From NCBI GenBank assembly GCA_963792205.1, contig CAWBVI010000005.1, positions 526,441 to 590,440 on the forward strand: a stretch of DNA of 64,000 nt, written 5' to 3'. The translations under genes were made by a program, and so were the position numbers. This document shows positions 39,203 through 48,520 of the stretch, in pieces. Origin of the DNA: DATDAH01 sp963792205. Lineage in GTDB: Bacteria > Actinomycetota > Acidimicrobiia > Acidimicrobiales > DATDAH01. A model generated the notes under the pieces. The model saw only the letters and a program-made list of their open reading frames with translations. It did no database searches and was not told the DNA's origin. The stretch's first letter is position 1. The number at the start of each line of letters is the position of its first letter.

Positions 39203-40043
39203 GGTGCAGCGGTATGTGACGGCCGATGAGGACAGTGCCCGGTGGGAGGGGTTCCGGTTCCGGCAGGGGGATGTCGTCGTCAGCTCGCGGTCGAAGCACG
39301 GGACGACCTGGGTGCAGCGCATCGGCACGCTTCTCGTCTTCCGGTCGCGTGACCTGCCGGAGCCGCTCGGGCGGCTGTCGCCGTGGCTGGACTGGCTGGT
39401 CGAGCCGCTCGACGAGGTCGTCGCCCGGCTCGACGACCAGGACCACCGACGGATCATCAAGACCCACACCCCGCTCGACGGCCTGCCGCTCGACGACCGG
39501 GCGACCTGGATCGTCGTCGCCCGTCACCCGCTGGATGCCGCCCTGTCCCTCTTCCACCAAGGCGACAACATCCATCGCGAGCCGGTGGACCGGCCACCCG
39601 TCATCGACTGGCTGCGGGCGTGGATCGAGGCCGACCCGGATCCCCGTCGGGAGCTCGATTCGCTCCCCGGGGTCATGCTCCACCTGGGCGACGCGTGGTC
39701 CCGCCGAAGTGAAGCGAACATCTTGATGATCCGGTACGAGGACCTGATTGCCGATCTTCCGGGCCAGATGAAGGCGTTGGCCGAAGCTCTCGGAATCGAG
39801 ATCGACGACGGTGTCGAGCCTGCCCTCGTGGAGGCTGCCCGCTTCGACGCCATGCGGGCCGATGCCGAGCGGGTCGCCCCCGACCCAGGAACCGTCCTGC
39901 GGGACCGCACCGCTTTCTTCCGGCGGGGCCGTCCCGGCGCCGCCGCCGAGTTGGTGACCGAGGCCGATCTGCGGCGCTACGAGCAGCGGGCCGCGGCCCT
40001 GGCCCCGCCCGACCTCCTCGCCTGGCTCCACGGGACAGATTGA
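39203..40043 (+). CDS. Sulfotransferase
   Basis: About 280 residues; GTG 39203 is chosen from three consecutive GTGs since GAGG lies nine bases upstream. PAPS-binding marks: VVVSSRSKHGTTWVQRIGTL (5'-phosphosulfate loop, K-x-GTTW) and IVVARHPLDAALSLFHQGDN (3'-phosphate loop, R-x-P-x-D). IIKTHTPLDGLPLD gives the catalytic His region. The C-terminal FFRRGRPGAAAEL matches the R-K-G-x-x-G-like element. It is an aryl/alkyl sulfotransferase fold; the acceptor is unknown. With the arylsulfatase at 25763, the genome encodes both addition and removal of sulfate esters. Confidence 0.85.
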
Positions 40044-40227
40044 TGGCGTGCGGAGGAGGATTGCCGAGCAGGCGCTGGCGCTGCCATCCATCTACGGCCG
40101 CAACCCGGCCCCCTTTCGGCGGGAACCGACAGCATCCCGTGCCGCTTCGGCGGGGCGCGGAGTCGGGCAACGGCGCAATGGGACTCCCCTCCCCAGTCGC
40201 CGTTGCCCCGTGCTGATCGCCGAGCCG

Positions 40228-40764
40228 TCAGTGGTGTGGGTGGGCCTCCACCGCGCCTCGGATCTCTCCGGGCGGGTTCTGGGTGGTGTGCAGGTTGAGG
40301 TAGAGCACACCGGCCTCGAGGTCGGTGAGGAACGCCTCCCAGTTCGGAGTGACACCGCCCGGGCAGTACGGGGCGGTGGCCGAGAAGCAGAGCTCGGCGG
40401 GCACGATGACTCCCTTGCTGAGGCGGCCATCGAACGCGCCCGGGATCTCGGTGAGGGGTCCGGACGGGTGGGGGTAGAGCCAGACGGCGATGGGTCCCGT
40501 CAAGGCGCCTGGGTTGGGTCGATGGAGATGGGACTGGGTCACGTCGGTGATCGACTCGGTGACCTTCAAGTCGAATCTGACGCTCATCCGGTCGGGGGCG
40601 AGCTTGAGCTTCAAGTCCGCCTCGGCCGTGCTCACCGGGTTGGGGAGGGGAATCTCCTCGGCTCCGGTGGCGGTGGACCGGAGCTGCTTGGTCCCGGCTA
40701 TCGCGGCGCCCGCCAACCCGACAATCGTGATGCCGACAGCCGCCCAGACGATGACCTTGCGCAT
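40228..40764 (-). CDS. Exported CHRD-domain protein
   Basis: 178 residues. MRKVIVWAAVGITIVGLAGA is a signal peptide or anchor. One CHRD domain: ATGAEEIPLPNPVSTAEADL, SVRFDLKVTESITDVTQSHL, HRPNPGALTGPIAVWLYPHP and LYLNLHTTQNPPGEIRGAVE. CHRD beta-domains occur in chordin and in many exported bacterial proteins; the bacterial role is unknown. Ends in a His-rich VEAHPHH. Confidence 0.85.
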   Translation of the reverse strand: MRKVIVWAAVGITIVGLAGAAIAGTKQLRSTATGAEEIPLPNPVSTAEADLKLKLAPDRMSVRFDLKVTESITDVTQSHLHRPNPGALTGPIAVWLYPHPSGPLTEIPGAFDGRLSKGVIVPAELCFSATAPYCPGGVTPNWEAFLTDLEAGVLYLNLHTTQNPPGEIRGAVEAHPHH

Positions 40765-41082
40765 GTGTCCTCCGTTCCGGCCCTGTGGCCTCTCTGTTGC
40801 TCCCGTAGGTCACCGCCGAGTCGGCGGCGGCCCGGACCTCCTCTCCTGGGGTTCGGACATGGCTATGACAATCCGTATGCCACCGAGGTGTGGCTGGGAC
40901 GAACGTGTCACCACCGACGCGGAACCGCCCCCGACCCCGCCCAAGACAGGTCGGCTGCCCGAAGGGCCCATCGACCTCGACCCTACCCACGGGACTCGTC
41001 CCGAGAACGTCGGGGCGCCGGAGGCGCGAAGATCAGTTGGGCAGGCGGATGAACGGGCCGTAGCCGCCGCGGTTGGGGCCAA
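40765..41082. other. 318-bp stretch without a supported gene
   Basis: Probable promoter region of the CHRD gene on the left. Near the right end the minus strand could encode VIGPNRGGYGPFIRLPN followed by a stop at 41033, which would extend the endonuclease/phosphatase protein if one frameshift lies near 41085. Confidence 0.3.
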
Positions 41083-42342
41083 TCACCGCGGACCACCGGG
41101 CCCGGCGACGTCGATCCACACCAGACGGTGGTCAGAGCTCGGGAACGGGAAGTCGCCGACGAGCCGGAACAGCGGATCCTCCGCGGTCGGCCAGAACACC
41201 TTGGCCGCCACGATCCTGAGTGGCCTCGAAGGGAGCACGTAGTCGGCGCGGAGGTTTCCGGGCCCGACCGGCAGGCTGTCGGCAAAGTCCGCGGTGTCGA
41301 ACCGGGGGTCGCCCTCGTGGCTCGGGTTGATGCCGCCCTGACGGGCCGAGGCGTCGACCGCCCCCCGGCTCGACGGCGTCACCGACGCGTTCACCCGCGG
41401 GTGCTCGAGCAACTGCTGGGCGGCGCCGGGAATGCTGTCGCCGTCGAAGGGGTCGGAGTTCTGGTCGCCGGCGATGACGAACCGGGCGCCCCCAGGCAGG
41501 CCGCCGTGCTCGCCGTCGTCGTCGTAGATGTAGCGCGACGTCCGGCCGGGTGTGACGTAGTCGGCCCAGAAGCGGATCTCGTCGAAGTTGCGGGTGCCGT
41601 TCCGATCCTCGGGGCCGTCGAACACCGGAGGGGTCGGATGACTGACCAGGAAGTGCACGGTGCGTCCGTCGATGTCGATCGGCAGGTCCCAGTGCGACTT
41701 CGAAGACAGGCGGAAGACGGCGAGCTCGGCGGGCGAGTACCAGTCCGCCGGCGCCGCAGTCTCCGGATCGTCGGGCAGGAGCGCGCCGGGCATGTCGGCC
41801 CACCGGAACAGCTGGAACGTCCGGACCTCGTCGAGGTCGATGGGATACATCGAGTACACCGCCATGCCGAACTGACCAGGGAAGAACCCGAACCCGTAGG
41901 CGTCGTCGGGACCGCCGATCACCCCGTTGTTGTTGAGGTCGAAGCCCGACGGGATGCCCGTGTTCGAGGGGGCGACGTAGCGGTACGGATACTCGATGGC
42001 GGCGGCGCCATTGTGCGGCACCGACAGGTAGTTGTCCTGGAACAGCGCCGCCGCCGTCCCCCCAGCGTCGAAGTCGAACTCGTTGATCAGCAGCACGTCG
42101 GGCCGTGCCCGCTGGATGATCTCGGCAACCGTCGCTGCCTGTGTGTTGGTCGGCGTCGACAGGTCAGCGATGAGCTGCCCGGCCACGTTGCGGTTGAGGG
42201 ACACGTTGAACGTGGCGAATCGGACCTCAGGGGGCGACCGGTGCTCGGGCGTCGCCGGAACCGCACTCGACGATGACGCGGTAGCGCCGCCGATGAACAA
42301 CAAAACGGCCAGGAACGGCGGGACGAACCGGCGGATCTCCAT
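41083..42342 (-). CDS. Secreted endonuclease/exonuclease/phosphatase-family protein
   Basis: 419 residues. MEIRRFVPPFLAVLLFIGGA is a signal peptide. EEP-fold marks: VRFATFNVSLNR (first strand with Asn), DVLLINEFDFD (metal-binding Glu), FVIAGDQNSDPFDGDS (catalytic GDQN-D), and FPFPSSDHRLVWIDV (SDH). An alternative longer C-terminus is noted to its left. Such exported enzymes act on nucleic acids, phospholipids or phosphodiesters; no substrate can be inferred. Confidence 0.85.
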   Translation of the reverse strand: MEIRRFVPPFLAVLLFIGGATASSSSAVPATPEHRSPPEVRFATFNVSLNRNVAGQLIADLSTPTNTQAATVAEIIQRARPDVLLINEFDFDAGGTAAALFQDNYLSVPHNGAAAIEYPYRYVAPSNTGIPSGFDLNNNGVIGGPDDAYGFGFFPGQFGMAVYSMYPIDLDEVRTFQLFRWADMPGALLPDDPETAAPADWYSPAELAVFRLSSKSHWDLPIDIDGRTVHFLVSHPTPPVFDGPEDRNGTRNFDEIRFWADYVTPGRTSRYIYDDDGEHGGLPGGARFVIAGDQNSDPFDGDSIPGAAQQLLEHPRVNASVTPSSRGAVDASARQGGINPSHEGDPRFDTADFADSLPVGPGNLRADYVLPSRPLRIVAAKVFWPTAEDPLFRLVGDFPFPSSDHRLVWIDVAGPGGPR

Positions 42343-42483
42343 GTTGTGAGCCTCTCGCGCATGTCAGCGCCCGCGACGGCAAACGATACTGCGATCGACC
42401 CATCGGCGACGCCGCGACCAGGCGAACACGTCGTGAACGCTTGCTAGCGCCACCGATACAGCCATTCCGCCGGAAACCCGAGG

Positions 42484-43857
42484 TCAGCCGGGCCAGGTGG
42501 CCACCGTCGTGACCAGGCCGTCGATGCCCGCCGTCAGCGGAGCGGGGTCGGGGTGGTTGGCGATGATCGAGAAGGTCACCCCCCGGCCGCCAGCGGTGGT
42601 GGCGTAGCCCGACAGGGCCCGGCCGACCAGGATCGACCCGGTCTTGGCCCGGACCCGCCCGGCGGTGGCCGGGCCCGTGAGGCGCCCTGCGAGGGTGCCC
42701 GACCGTCCGGCGACCGGCAGGCCAGCCACCAACTCGGGCCACCACGGCTCGCCGGCGGCGAGCTGGAGGACCTCGCGCAGGTCCCGGGCGGTGCGGGCGT
42801 TGGTGCGGCTCAGGCCCGACCCGTCCGACGACCGGCCCTCGAGCTCGAGGCAGCGCTGCTCCAACCACGCGGCGACCGCGGCCGTGCCCGCGCGGGTGGT
42901 GCCCCGCCCGAGCTCAGCCCGGCCGACCTCCCGCACCAGGAACTCGGCGTGCTCGTTGTCGCTCACCAGCAGCATCTCCCGCACCAGTTCCACCACCGAC
43001 GCGGAGGTGAGCGAGGCGACCGGGCGGGCCCCAGCGGGCGCGGTCCCCACCACCGTGCGGCCGGCGACGCTCACCCCCGCCGCGGCCAGCGCCGCCCGGA
43101 ACGCCTCGCCGTTGCCGGTGGCGGGATCGGCCAGGAACGCAGGGTCCGAGCGGTGGCGGTTGTCATCGACGGTCAGGGCGCTGAGGGGCCCGGCGTAGGT
43201 CGGCACGTGCCATTCCTGCCAGCCCGGCGCGCGTACGGCGCGGCCGTAGCGGCTCACGTCCACCACCAGGTCCCCGGCGACATCCGTGATCCCGGTCGCC
43301 CGGACCTGCGCCGCCAGCGCGGCCAGCGAGTGGGGCCCGGCCCGGGTCAGGGCCGGGTCCCCGCTCGCCACCAGCACCAGGTCATCACCAGCCTGCAGCA
43401 CCCGGGTGGCGACCCGGTGGTCGGGCTCGAGCAGGGCCAGTGCGCCCACCGCGGTCAGCAGCTTCTGGTTCGACGCGGGCAGCAGCCGCCGGTCGAGGCC
43501 GTGGCCGGCGACCTCGCCGATGCCCTCGACCCACACCGACGCCGACACGTCCGCCCCGGCGAAGCCCGGCGCCGCCAGCGCGGCCGCCACGGCGGCGCGC
43601 AGGTCGCCGGGGACCGGCGCCACCCGATCGGGCGGCAGGACCCGCCGGTCCACACAGGGGTCGGGAGGCGGTGGGGGCGCCGTGGTCGGCGGCGTGGTGA
43701 TCGGCGGCGGCGCCGTCGTGGTCGATGCAGGCACCGGTGACGCCCGGGACACGGCGGCGTCGCTCCCGCCGTCGTCGAGCGTGGCGACGCCGACGCCGAC
43801 GATGGCCGCCCCCGCCAGTGCCACCATCACCACCGCAACCGCGAACCACGTCCTCAC
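42484..43857 (-). CDS. dacB: D-alanyl-D-alanine carboxypeptidase/endopeptidase, PBP4 (S13) family
   Basis: 457 residues. Signal anchor at 1-25, then a Pro/Thr-rich linker (about 40-66). Penicillin-binding motifs: S129-N-Q-K132 (SxxK), S299-D-N301 (SxN), K405-T-G407 (KTG). The large insertion between SxxK and SxN is typical of class C PBPs. It trims peptidoglycan stem peptides outside the membrane. ATG 43857. Stands alone; intact frame. Confidence 0.9.
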   Translation of the reverse strand: MRTWFAVAVVMVALAGAAIVGVGVATLDDGGSDAAVSRASPVPASTTTAPPPITTPPTTAPPPPPDPCVDRRVLPPDRVAPVPGDLRAAVAAALAAPGFAGADVSASVWVEGIGEVAGHGLDRRLLPASNQKLLTAVGALALLEPDHRVATRVLQAGDDLVLVASGDPALTRAGPHSLAALAAQVRATGITDVAGDLVVDVSRYGRAVRAPGWQEWHVPTYAGPLSALTVDDNRHRSDPAFLADPATGNGEAFRAALAAAGVSVAGRTVVGTAPAGARPVASLTSASVVELVREMLLVSDNEHAEFLVREVGRAELGRGTTRAGTAAVAAWLEQRCLELEGRSSDGSGLSRTNARTARDLREVLQLAAGEPWWPELVAGLPVAGRSGTLAGRLTGPATAGRVRAKTGSILVGRALSGYATTAGGRGVTFSIIANHPDPAPLTAGIDGLVTTVATWPG

Positions 43858-43915
43858 ACCCGTCTGTGACGTCGGACGGCGCCATCTCGTTCCCCGTCAC
43901 GTGCCGCACCGCGTG

Positions 43916-45644
43916 TCAACAGGCCAGTTCGACCCCGCAGACCTCGACGGAGCCGAACAGGCCGGTGGGACCGGTAGCGCCGTCGTTGCCGTCGTCCTCG
44001 GGACCCGCGGCGGTCGGGGCGCTGATGCCACCGACACCGCCGCTCCCCGGAACCCCACCGAGGACCGTGAGGCCACTTCCCACTGTCACCGTGGTTCGGA
44101 GCGTGAGGAACGCGACCGAAGCACCGCCTGCTCCACCGGCACCTCCACCACCGTGGCCGCCGTGGGCTCCGTCGCCGCCGTCGCCGCCTGCCCCCGTGCC
44201 GATACCGATCCCCCCATCGCCGCCGGGGCCTCCTGGCTGGCCCCGGCCGCCATCGCCGCCGGCTCCGCCGTTGCCGCCTGCCCCCCGCTCGATCGTGGTC
44301 CGCGACACCGTCACGGCGGAGTCGACCAGGAACACACCGAACGAGCCGCCGCCTCCGCCGCCGGCGCCGCCTCCGCCGCGCGCTGCCGCCCCGCCGGCAC
44401 CTCCGCCGCCGCCGCCGGCGCCGTAGGAGTCGGTACCGGTGTCACAGCCGCCGCTGCCGCCACCGCCACCTCCCCCACTCCCGTTCTCGCCGGTAGCGCC
44501 AGCGGTTCCGAGCAGAGCTCGCCAAATGCCACCTTCCACCCGACCGCGGGCCGACGGAGCTGCCTGTCCTGCGGTTCCGTTCGCCGCGGCCCCAGGCTGA
44601 CCATCAGTGCCTTCGGCGCAGGAGGTCTGTCCCGCGCCCCCGCGACCGCCGTCGCCGGGCGGGCCGGCCGGGTTGAACGCTGCGGGGCCTCCTGCGTCGC
44701 CCGACGTGGCGTCGAAGTTGAAGGGCAACCCGCAGTCGGTGTCCATCTCGCCTCCCGCTCCACCGGTTCCCCCGGTCGTGTTCCGCACGCTGGGGAAGGT
44801 TGCGACGTTGGTGCGGCCGGGTCCGCCAGCACCGTGGGATTGGTTGTCGCAGGCGATCGAAGCCTCGTCGCTGTTCCCGCCCGCCGTGGCGGTCGGAGGC
44901 GCGAGGAACGACGCGGCGTCAAGGCCGTCGGATCCGTTCGTCCCGTTCGCTCCATCGCCAGCGAAGAGGCGGAGCCGGGTGAGCTGGAGGGTGCTGCCGT
45001 GGGCCGCGATCACGTAGCTGCTCGCCCCGGGGGCGGTGGCGTCAGACCCCCTCAGCGTGAGGTCGGCCAGCGTGGCGCGTCCTGTCACCTGGTCGGCGAG
45101 CACCGTGACCTTGTGCCCGTCGGCCGGGGCCAGTGCGCCCGACACCGTCACCGCCCGGGATCCCACCGACTTGGCTGGGTCACGCTGGAAGTTGCGTCCG
45201 AAGCCACCGAACACGTTCACACCGCTGGCCACTCGGAAAGCCTGGTAGCTGCCACCTGCCGCATAGACGTCCCGCTTCCCCAGCGCCACCGCGCGGTTGA
45301 TGGCCCGCTGGACGGTGCGGCACGGCGCGGCGGCGACTGCACGGGTTCGTGTCGTCACCTCGCGGCGAGACGAACCGGGCGGCGTTGATCTCGCCGTCGA
45401 TGCCGTCACAGTTCGCGTCCCGGTAGGCCGGGTCCGGCAGGTCCCTCACCTGGCACGCCTCCACGGCTACGACGTCGGGGCTGCCTGCCGCCGCCGGAGC
45501 GGCCGTCGTCAACGCCGAGACGGACGCCAGGAGGGCACCGACAAGGGTCGCCGCGAGCCCCGCCCGTGGGATGGAACGCAAGTCCGGCCTCTCCCGGCCA
45601 ATAACGTCGTCGTCCGATCGTTCGAAGCCCAATCGCAATCGCAT
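43916..45644 (-). CDS. Secreted glycine-rich (PGRS-like) protein (one frameshift)
   Basis: About 575 residues. ATG at 45642-45644 follows GGGAAGGGC. A long N-terminus leads to a signal helix (AGLAATLVGALLASVSALTT) and AAPAAAG. EACQVRDLPDPAYRDANCDG and FVSPRGDDTNPC are followed, after a shift near 45345, by CRTVQRAINRAVALGKRDVY, the usual opening of DUF1565/right-handed beta-helix surface proteins. The rest is dominated by Gly-Gly-X runs (for example GGDGGIGIGTGAGGDGGDG), with cysteines spaced through it, ending VEVCGVELAC. Gly-rich parallel helix folds of this kind are exported; function unknown. Confidence 0.75.
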
Positions 45645-45745
45645 CGCCGCGCCCTTCCCAAAGCATTGCGGTCGGCAGGAAAGATAGCAGGACTGCCCCC
45701 TGCCAAGGATGCTCGCAGCGCTCAGCCGAAGTCCCGTCGACCGCT

Positions 45746-45760
45746 CTGACCAGGGGAAAC
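45746..45760 (+). repeat. Recurrent intergenic 15-mer CTGACCAGGGGAAAC
   Basis: The same word or a close variant appears at 12261-12275 (minus), 24268-24282 (minus), 50529-50543 and 60120-60133, always outside genes, and at the last two places directly beside the tRNA-Val fragments. Confidence 0.5.
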
Positions 45761-45832
45761 GCGGATTGGGAGAGGTGATCGAGCTGAGCACCCTGACGGT
45801 AGAGCACTTTGAACTCCCGGCCCGCTGGGTGC

Positions 45833-47005
45833 TCAGTCAGGGAGTGACGAGAGAGCGGCGATGAGGGCGTCGATGTCGGTGCCATCGTTGTAGGGGGCCA
45901 GCGAGACACGGATCCGTCCCCCGCGGGACCCGCAGACGATGCCGGCGGCGCTCAGGCGCGACAGCGTGCCGGCGGGCAGGTCACCCTCCCGCCCCAACGA
46001 GATCAGATGGCGAGCGGCACCGGCGGCGTCCAGGTCCCGGAACGGTCGCCACCCGAAGGGCCGAAGCCCTTCGATGAGGTGGCGACCGAGCGTCTCGGCG
46101 TGCCCGGAGATCTCTGCCGCACCGCCGGCGAGCAGTTCGGTGATCGCCGCCGTCAGCCCGGCCACCGAGACATAGGACATCGTCGACTGCGTGTAGCGCC
46201 GCCCACCCTCGGCGAGCAGCAGTCGGGTGGCGTCGAACGAGAACGGATCGGGTGCCCCCATCCAGCCCGGCAGCGGCGGGGGGCGATCGAGCAACGACTC
46301 GTGGATGGCCCCGATGGCCACCCCACCATGGCCGCCCAGCCACTTGTACCCGCTCGACACGATCAGGTCGACATCCCAGGCGGCCGCGTCAATCGGCTCC
46401 GCTCCCGCCTCCTGGGATGCATCGATCACCAGCCGAGCTCCGACGGCATCGGTGGCGGCCCGGAGCCGAGGCACATCGACACGACTCCCGGTGGCGTACT
46501 GCACAGAGCCAACGGCGACGACCGCCGTCGTCTCGTCCACCGCGGCGACGACGGCATCGGTCAGGTCCGTGGTCGCCGTGTCGAGCACGAAATGGACGTC
46601 AGGCCCGCCTCGATCCTCGGCCAGCAACCACGGGCGGGTCACCGCCGGGAAGTCGGTGGCGACCAGCACGACGGTGCGGTCCGCGGGCGGCGCCAGCAGC
46701 AGCGGCGCCTGACCCAGGAGCTCGCTGGCCCCTGACAGCAACGCGACCTGGCTCTCACGAGTGCCCAGCACCGCAGCCGCCTGGGCCCTCAGGGCCCCGA
46801 GGTAGGCCACCTCGTCCTCGTCGCTGAGGTGCAGGTTGCCGTGACGGCCGACGTCCTCGAGGAATCGGTGCATGGCCTCGACCGCCGGGCGACCCAAGAG
46901 CCCGAGTGCCGCCTGGTTGAGGTAGACCGCCTCGCCGAGGCTGGCGTAGTCGGCACGAGGCAACACCGCCGCCGGAAGGTCTTTGGTGTCTCGCGACCCA
47001 TCCAC
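45833..47005 (-). CDS. Class V aminotransferase / cysteine-desulfurase-like PLP enzyme, copy 1
   Basis: 390 residues, ATG 47005. Fold type I, class V: VYLNQAALGLLGRPAVEAMH at the start, ARLVIDASQEAGAEPIDAAA with the cofactor Asp, and LIVSSGYKWLGGHGGVAIGA with the PLP-binding Lys. RYTQSTMSYVSVAGLTAAIT follows. The catalytic Cys loop of true cysteine desulfurases is not evident; CSulf-like lyases, isopenicillin-epimerase-like and kynureninase-like enzymes share this layout. The gene is divergent from the RCC1 protein with 147 bp between them, and this pairing is kept in both repeat copies. Confidence 0.85.
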   Translation of the reverse strand: MDGSRDTKDLPAAVLPRADYASLGEAVYLNQAALGLLGRPAVEAMHRFLEDVGRHGNLHLSDEDEVAYLGALRAQAAAVLGTRESQVALLSGASELLGQAPLLLAPPADRTVVLVATDFPAVTRPWLLAEDRGGPDVHFVLDTATTDLTDAVVAAVDETTAVVAVGSVQYATGSRVDVPRLRAATDAVGARLVIDASQEAGAEPIDAAAWDVDLIVSSGYKWLGGHGGVAIGAIHESLLDRPPPLPGWMGAPDPFSFDATRLLLAEGGRRYTQSTMSYVSVAGLTAAITELLAGGAAEISGHAETLGRHLIEGLRPFGWRPFRDLDAAGAARHLISLGREGDLPAGTLSRLSAAGIVCGSRGGRIRVSLAPYNDGTDIDALIAALSSLPD

Positions 47006-47152
47006 GACTGAGTTCTAGCCCGACGCCGTTTCGGCCAGGCGTCCCTGATCGACAAGCGCCACTCAGGCGGGCTGGCGGAGCGCAGTAGCGCACGCCCGCT
47101 GCGGCTTGGCGTCCGGCTAGGGTCGGGTCCCTCCCAGGGAAAGGGACGGCGC

Positions 47153-48361
47153 ATGGCGGGGCGGCGAATAGCAGCGTTGATCGCTGTTGTGGTGGCGGCG
47201 TTGGTGCTCAGCGACGGGACGGCGCATGCCGACCCCGTCCCGCTCACCGGCGTCGTCGAGGCGGGCAGTTCGGACTGGCGGGTGGTCTCCGTCGGCGGCA
47301 GCCACACCTGCGGCATCCGCACCACCGGCCGCCTCTACTGCTGGGGCTGGGACGAATACGGCCAGGTCGGTAACGGGTCCGACACCGGCGACCAGACCTT
47401 CCTCGTCGAAGTCGCCGGCGGACGCACCGACTGGACCACCGTCACCGCCGGCGGCGTGCACACCTGCGCCCGGCGCAGCACCGGCCGCCTCTACTGCTGG
47501 GGCAGCGACGGCAGCGGCCAGCTCGGCAACGGACCCGTCACCGGCGACCAGACCACCCCCGTCGAAGTCGCCGGCGGACGCACCGACTGGACCACCGTCA
47601 CCGCCGGCGGCGTGCACACCTGCGCCCGGCGCAGCACCGGCCGCCTCTACTGCTGGGGCGCCGACTACTTGGGTCAGGTCGGCAACGGCGAGCCCGAAGC
47701 CGACCAGCCCGCCCCCGTCCAGGTGGCCGGCAACCGCACCGACTGGACCGCTGTCACCACCGGCTTCGGCCACACCTGCGCCCGGCGCAGCACCGGCCGC
47801 CTCTACTGCTGGGGCGACGACAGCCGTGGCCAGGTCGGCAACGGGCCCATCACCGGCGACCAGCCCACCCCCGTCCAGGTGGCCGGCAACCGCACCGACT
47901 GGACCGCTTTCACCGCTGGCTTGGCCCACACGTGCGCCCGGCGCAGCACCGGCCGCCTCTTCTGCTGGGGCCAGGACGTCAGCGGCCAGCTCGGCAACGG
48001 ACCCACGACCGGCGATCAGCCCACCCCCGTCCAAGTCGCCGGCGGCGCCACCGACTGGACCCAGGTAGACGCCGGCGACCGCCACACGTGCGCCCGGCGC
48101 AGCACCGGCCGCCTCTACTGCTGGGGCCGGGACTTCAACAGTCAGCTCGGGGACGGCGGCATCCTCCTCGACCAGCCCGCCCCGACCGAGGTGGCTGGCG
48201 GCGCCACCGACTGGGCCACCGTCGACGGCGGCGGCAGCCACACCTGCGCCCGCACCACCACCAAACGGCTCTTCTGCTGGGGCGCCGACGGCAGCGGCCA
48301 GCTCGGCAACGGACCCCTCACCGGCGACCTGGGCGGACCCTGGGAGGTCCCCGTCGCCTGA
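47153..48361 (+). CDS. Secreted RCC1-repeat beta-propeller protein, copy 1
   Basis: 402 residues. Signal peptide 1-26 (RRIAALIAVVVAALVLSDGT, cut after AHA). Seven repeats of about 50 residues, each with HTCARRSTGRLYCWG, G-Q-L-G-N-G and V-A-G-G-x-T-D-W-T, as in RCC1 seven-bladed propellers. Each repeat carries the Cys pair H-T-C...Y-C-W-G, so every blade probably has a disulfide. Repeats are also very alike at DNA level. ATG 47153 after GGAAAGG. Exported propellers of this kind are presumed to bind a ligand or partner; none is known here. Confidence 0.85.
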   Translation: MAGRRIAALIAVVVAALVLSDGTAHADPVPLTGVVEAGSSDWRVVSVGGSHTCGIRTTGRLYCWGWDEYGQVGNGSDTGDQTFLVEVAGGRTDWTTVTAGGVHTCARRSTGRLYCWGSDGSGQLGNGPVTGDQTTPVEVAGGRTDWTTVTAGGVHTCARRSTGRLYCWGADYLGQVGNGEPEADQPAPVQVAGNRTDWTAVTTGFGHTCARRSTGRLYCWGDDSRGQVGNGPITGDQPTPVQVAGNRTDWTAFTAGLAHTCARRSTGRLFCWGQDVSGQLGNGPTTGDQPTPVQVAGGATDWTQVDAGDRHTCARRSTGRLYCWGRDFNSQLGDGGILLDQPAPTEVAGGATDWATVDGGGSHTCARTTTKRLFCWGADGSGQLGNGPLTGDLGGPWEVPVA

Positions 48362-48401
48362 CCCCTCTGTGCAGGCCCCGGCTGTCGGGGTGGTCTTCTG
48401 T

Positions 48402-48465
48402 GGTCTGACCGCCAGTGACCGCTGTTGACCACCAGTGACCACCGTTTCGTGGTCTGTTTGTGGTC
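48402..48465. repeat. TGACC iteron element A
   Basis: 64 bp. TGACC occurs four times at exact 10-bp steps, followed by two GGTC words 11 bp apart. It aligns without gaps to element B (50654-50717). It lies at the right edge of the large repeat, 56 bp upstream of the sigma factor gene. Confidence 0.7.
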
Positions 48466-48520
48466 CGGTGGAGAGAATTTCTGGAGAGTTCTGGCCTCTC
48501 GTTCGTTGTAGAGGGGTGTG

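Larger units (their letters stand above)
45771..48407. repeat. Large direct repeat, copy 1 (aminotransferase + RCC1 protein)
   Basis: Almost identical to 57433-60068, with only scattered base changes. Homology starts at AGGTGATCGAGCTGAGCACC and ends at GTGGTCT on the edge of the first TGACC iteron element. The left end carries a dyad CTGAGCACCC ... GGGTGCTCAG (45784-45793, 45828-45837) over the aminotransferase stop, a probable terminator. Confidence 0.9.

Noticed and set aside
40858..41052. Small plus-strand frame beginning MAMTIRMPPRCGWDE
   Set aside because: No ribosome site, no domain, and Pro/Arg-rich composition typical of a shadow frame.
45784..45837. CTGAGCACCC/GGGTGCTCAG as the end of an insertion sequence
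   Set aside because: It lies over the aminotransferase stop, is present once per repeat copy, has no target-site duplication and no transposase; better explained as a terminator stem.
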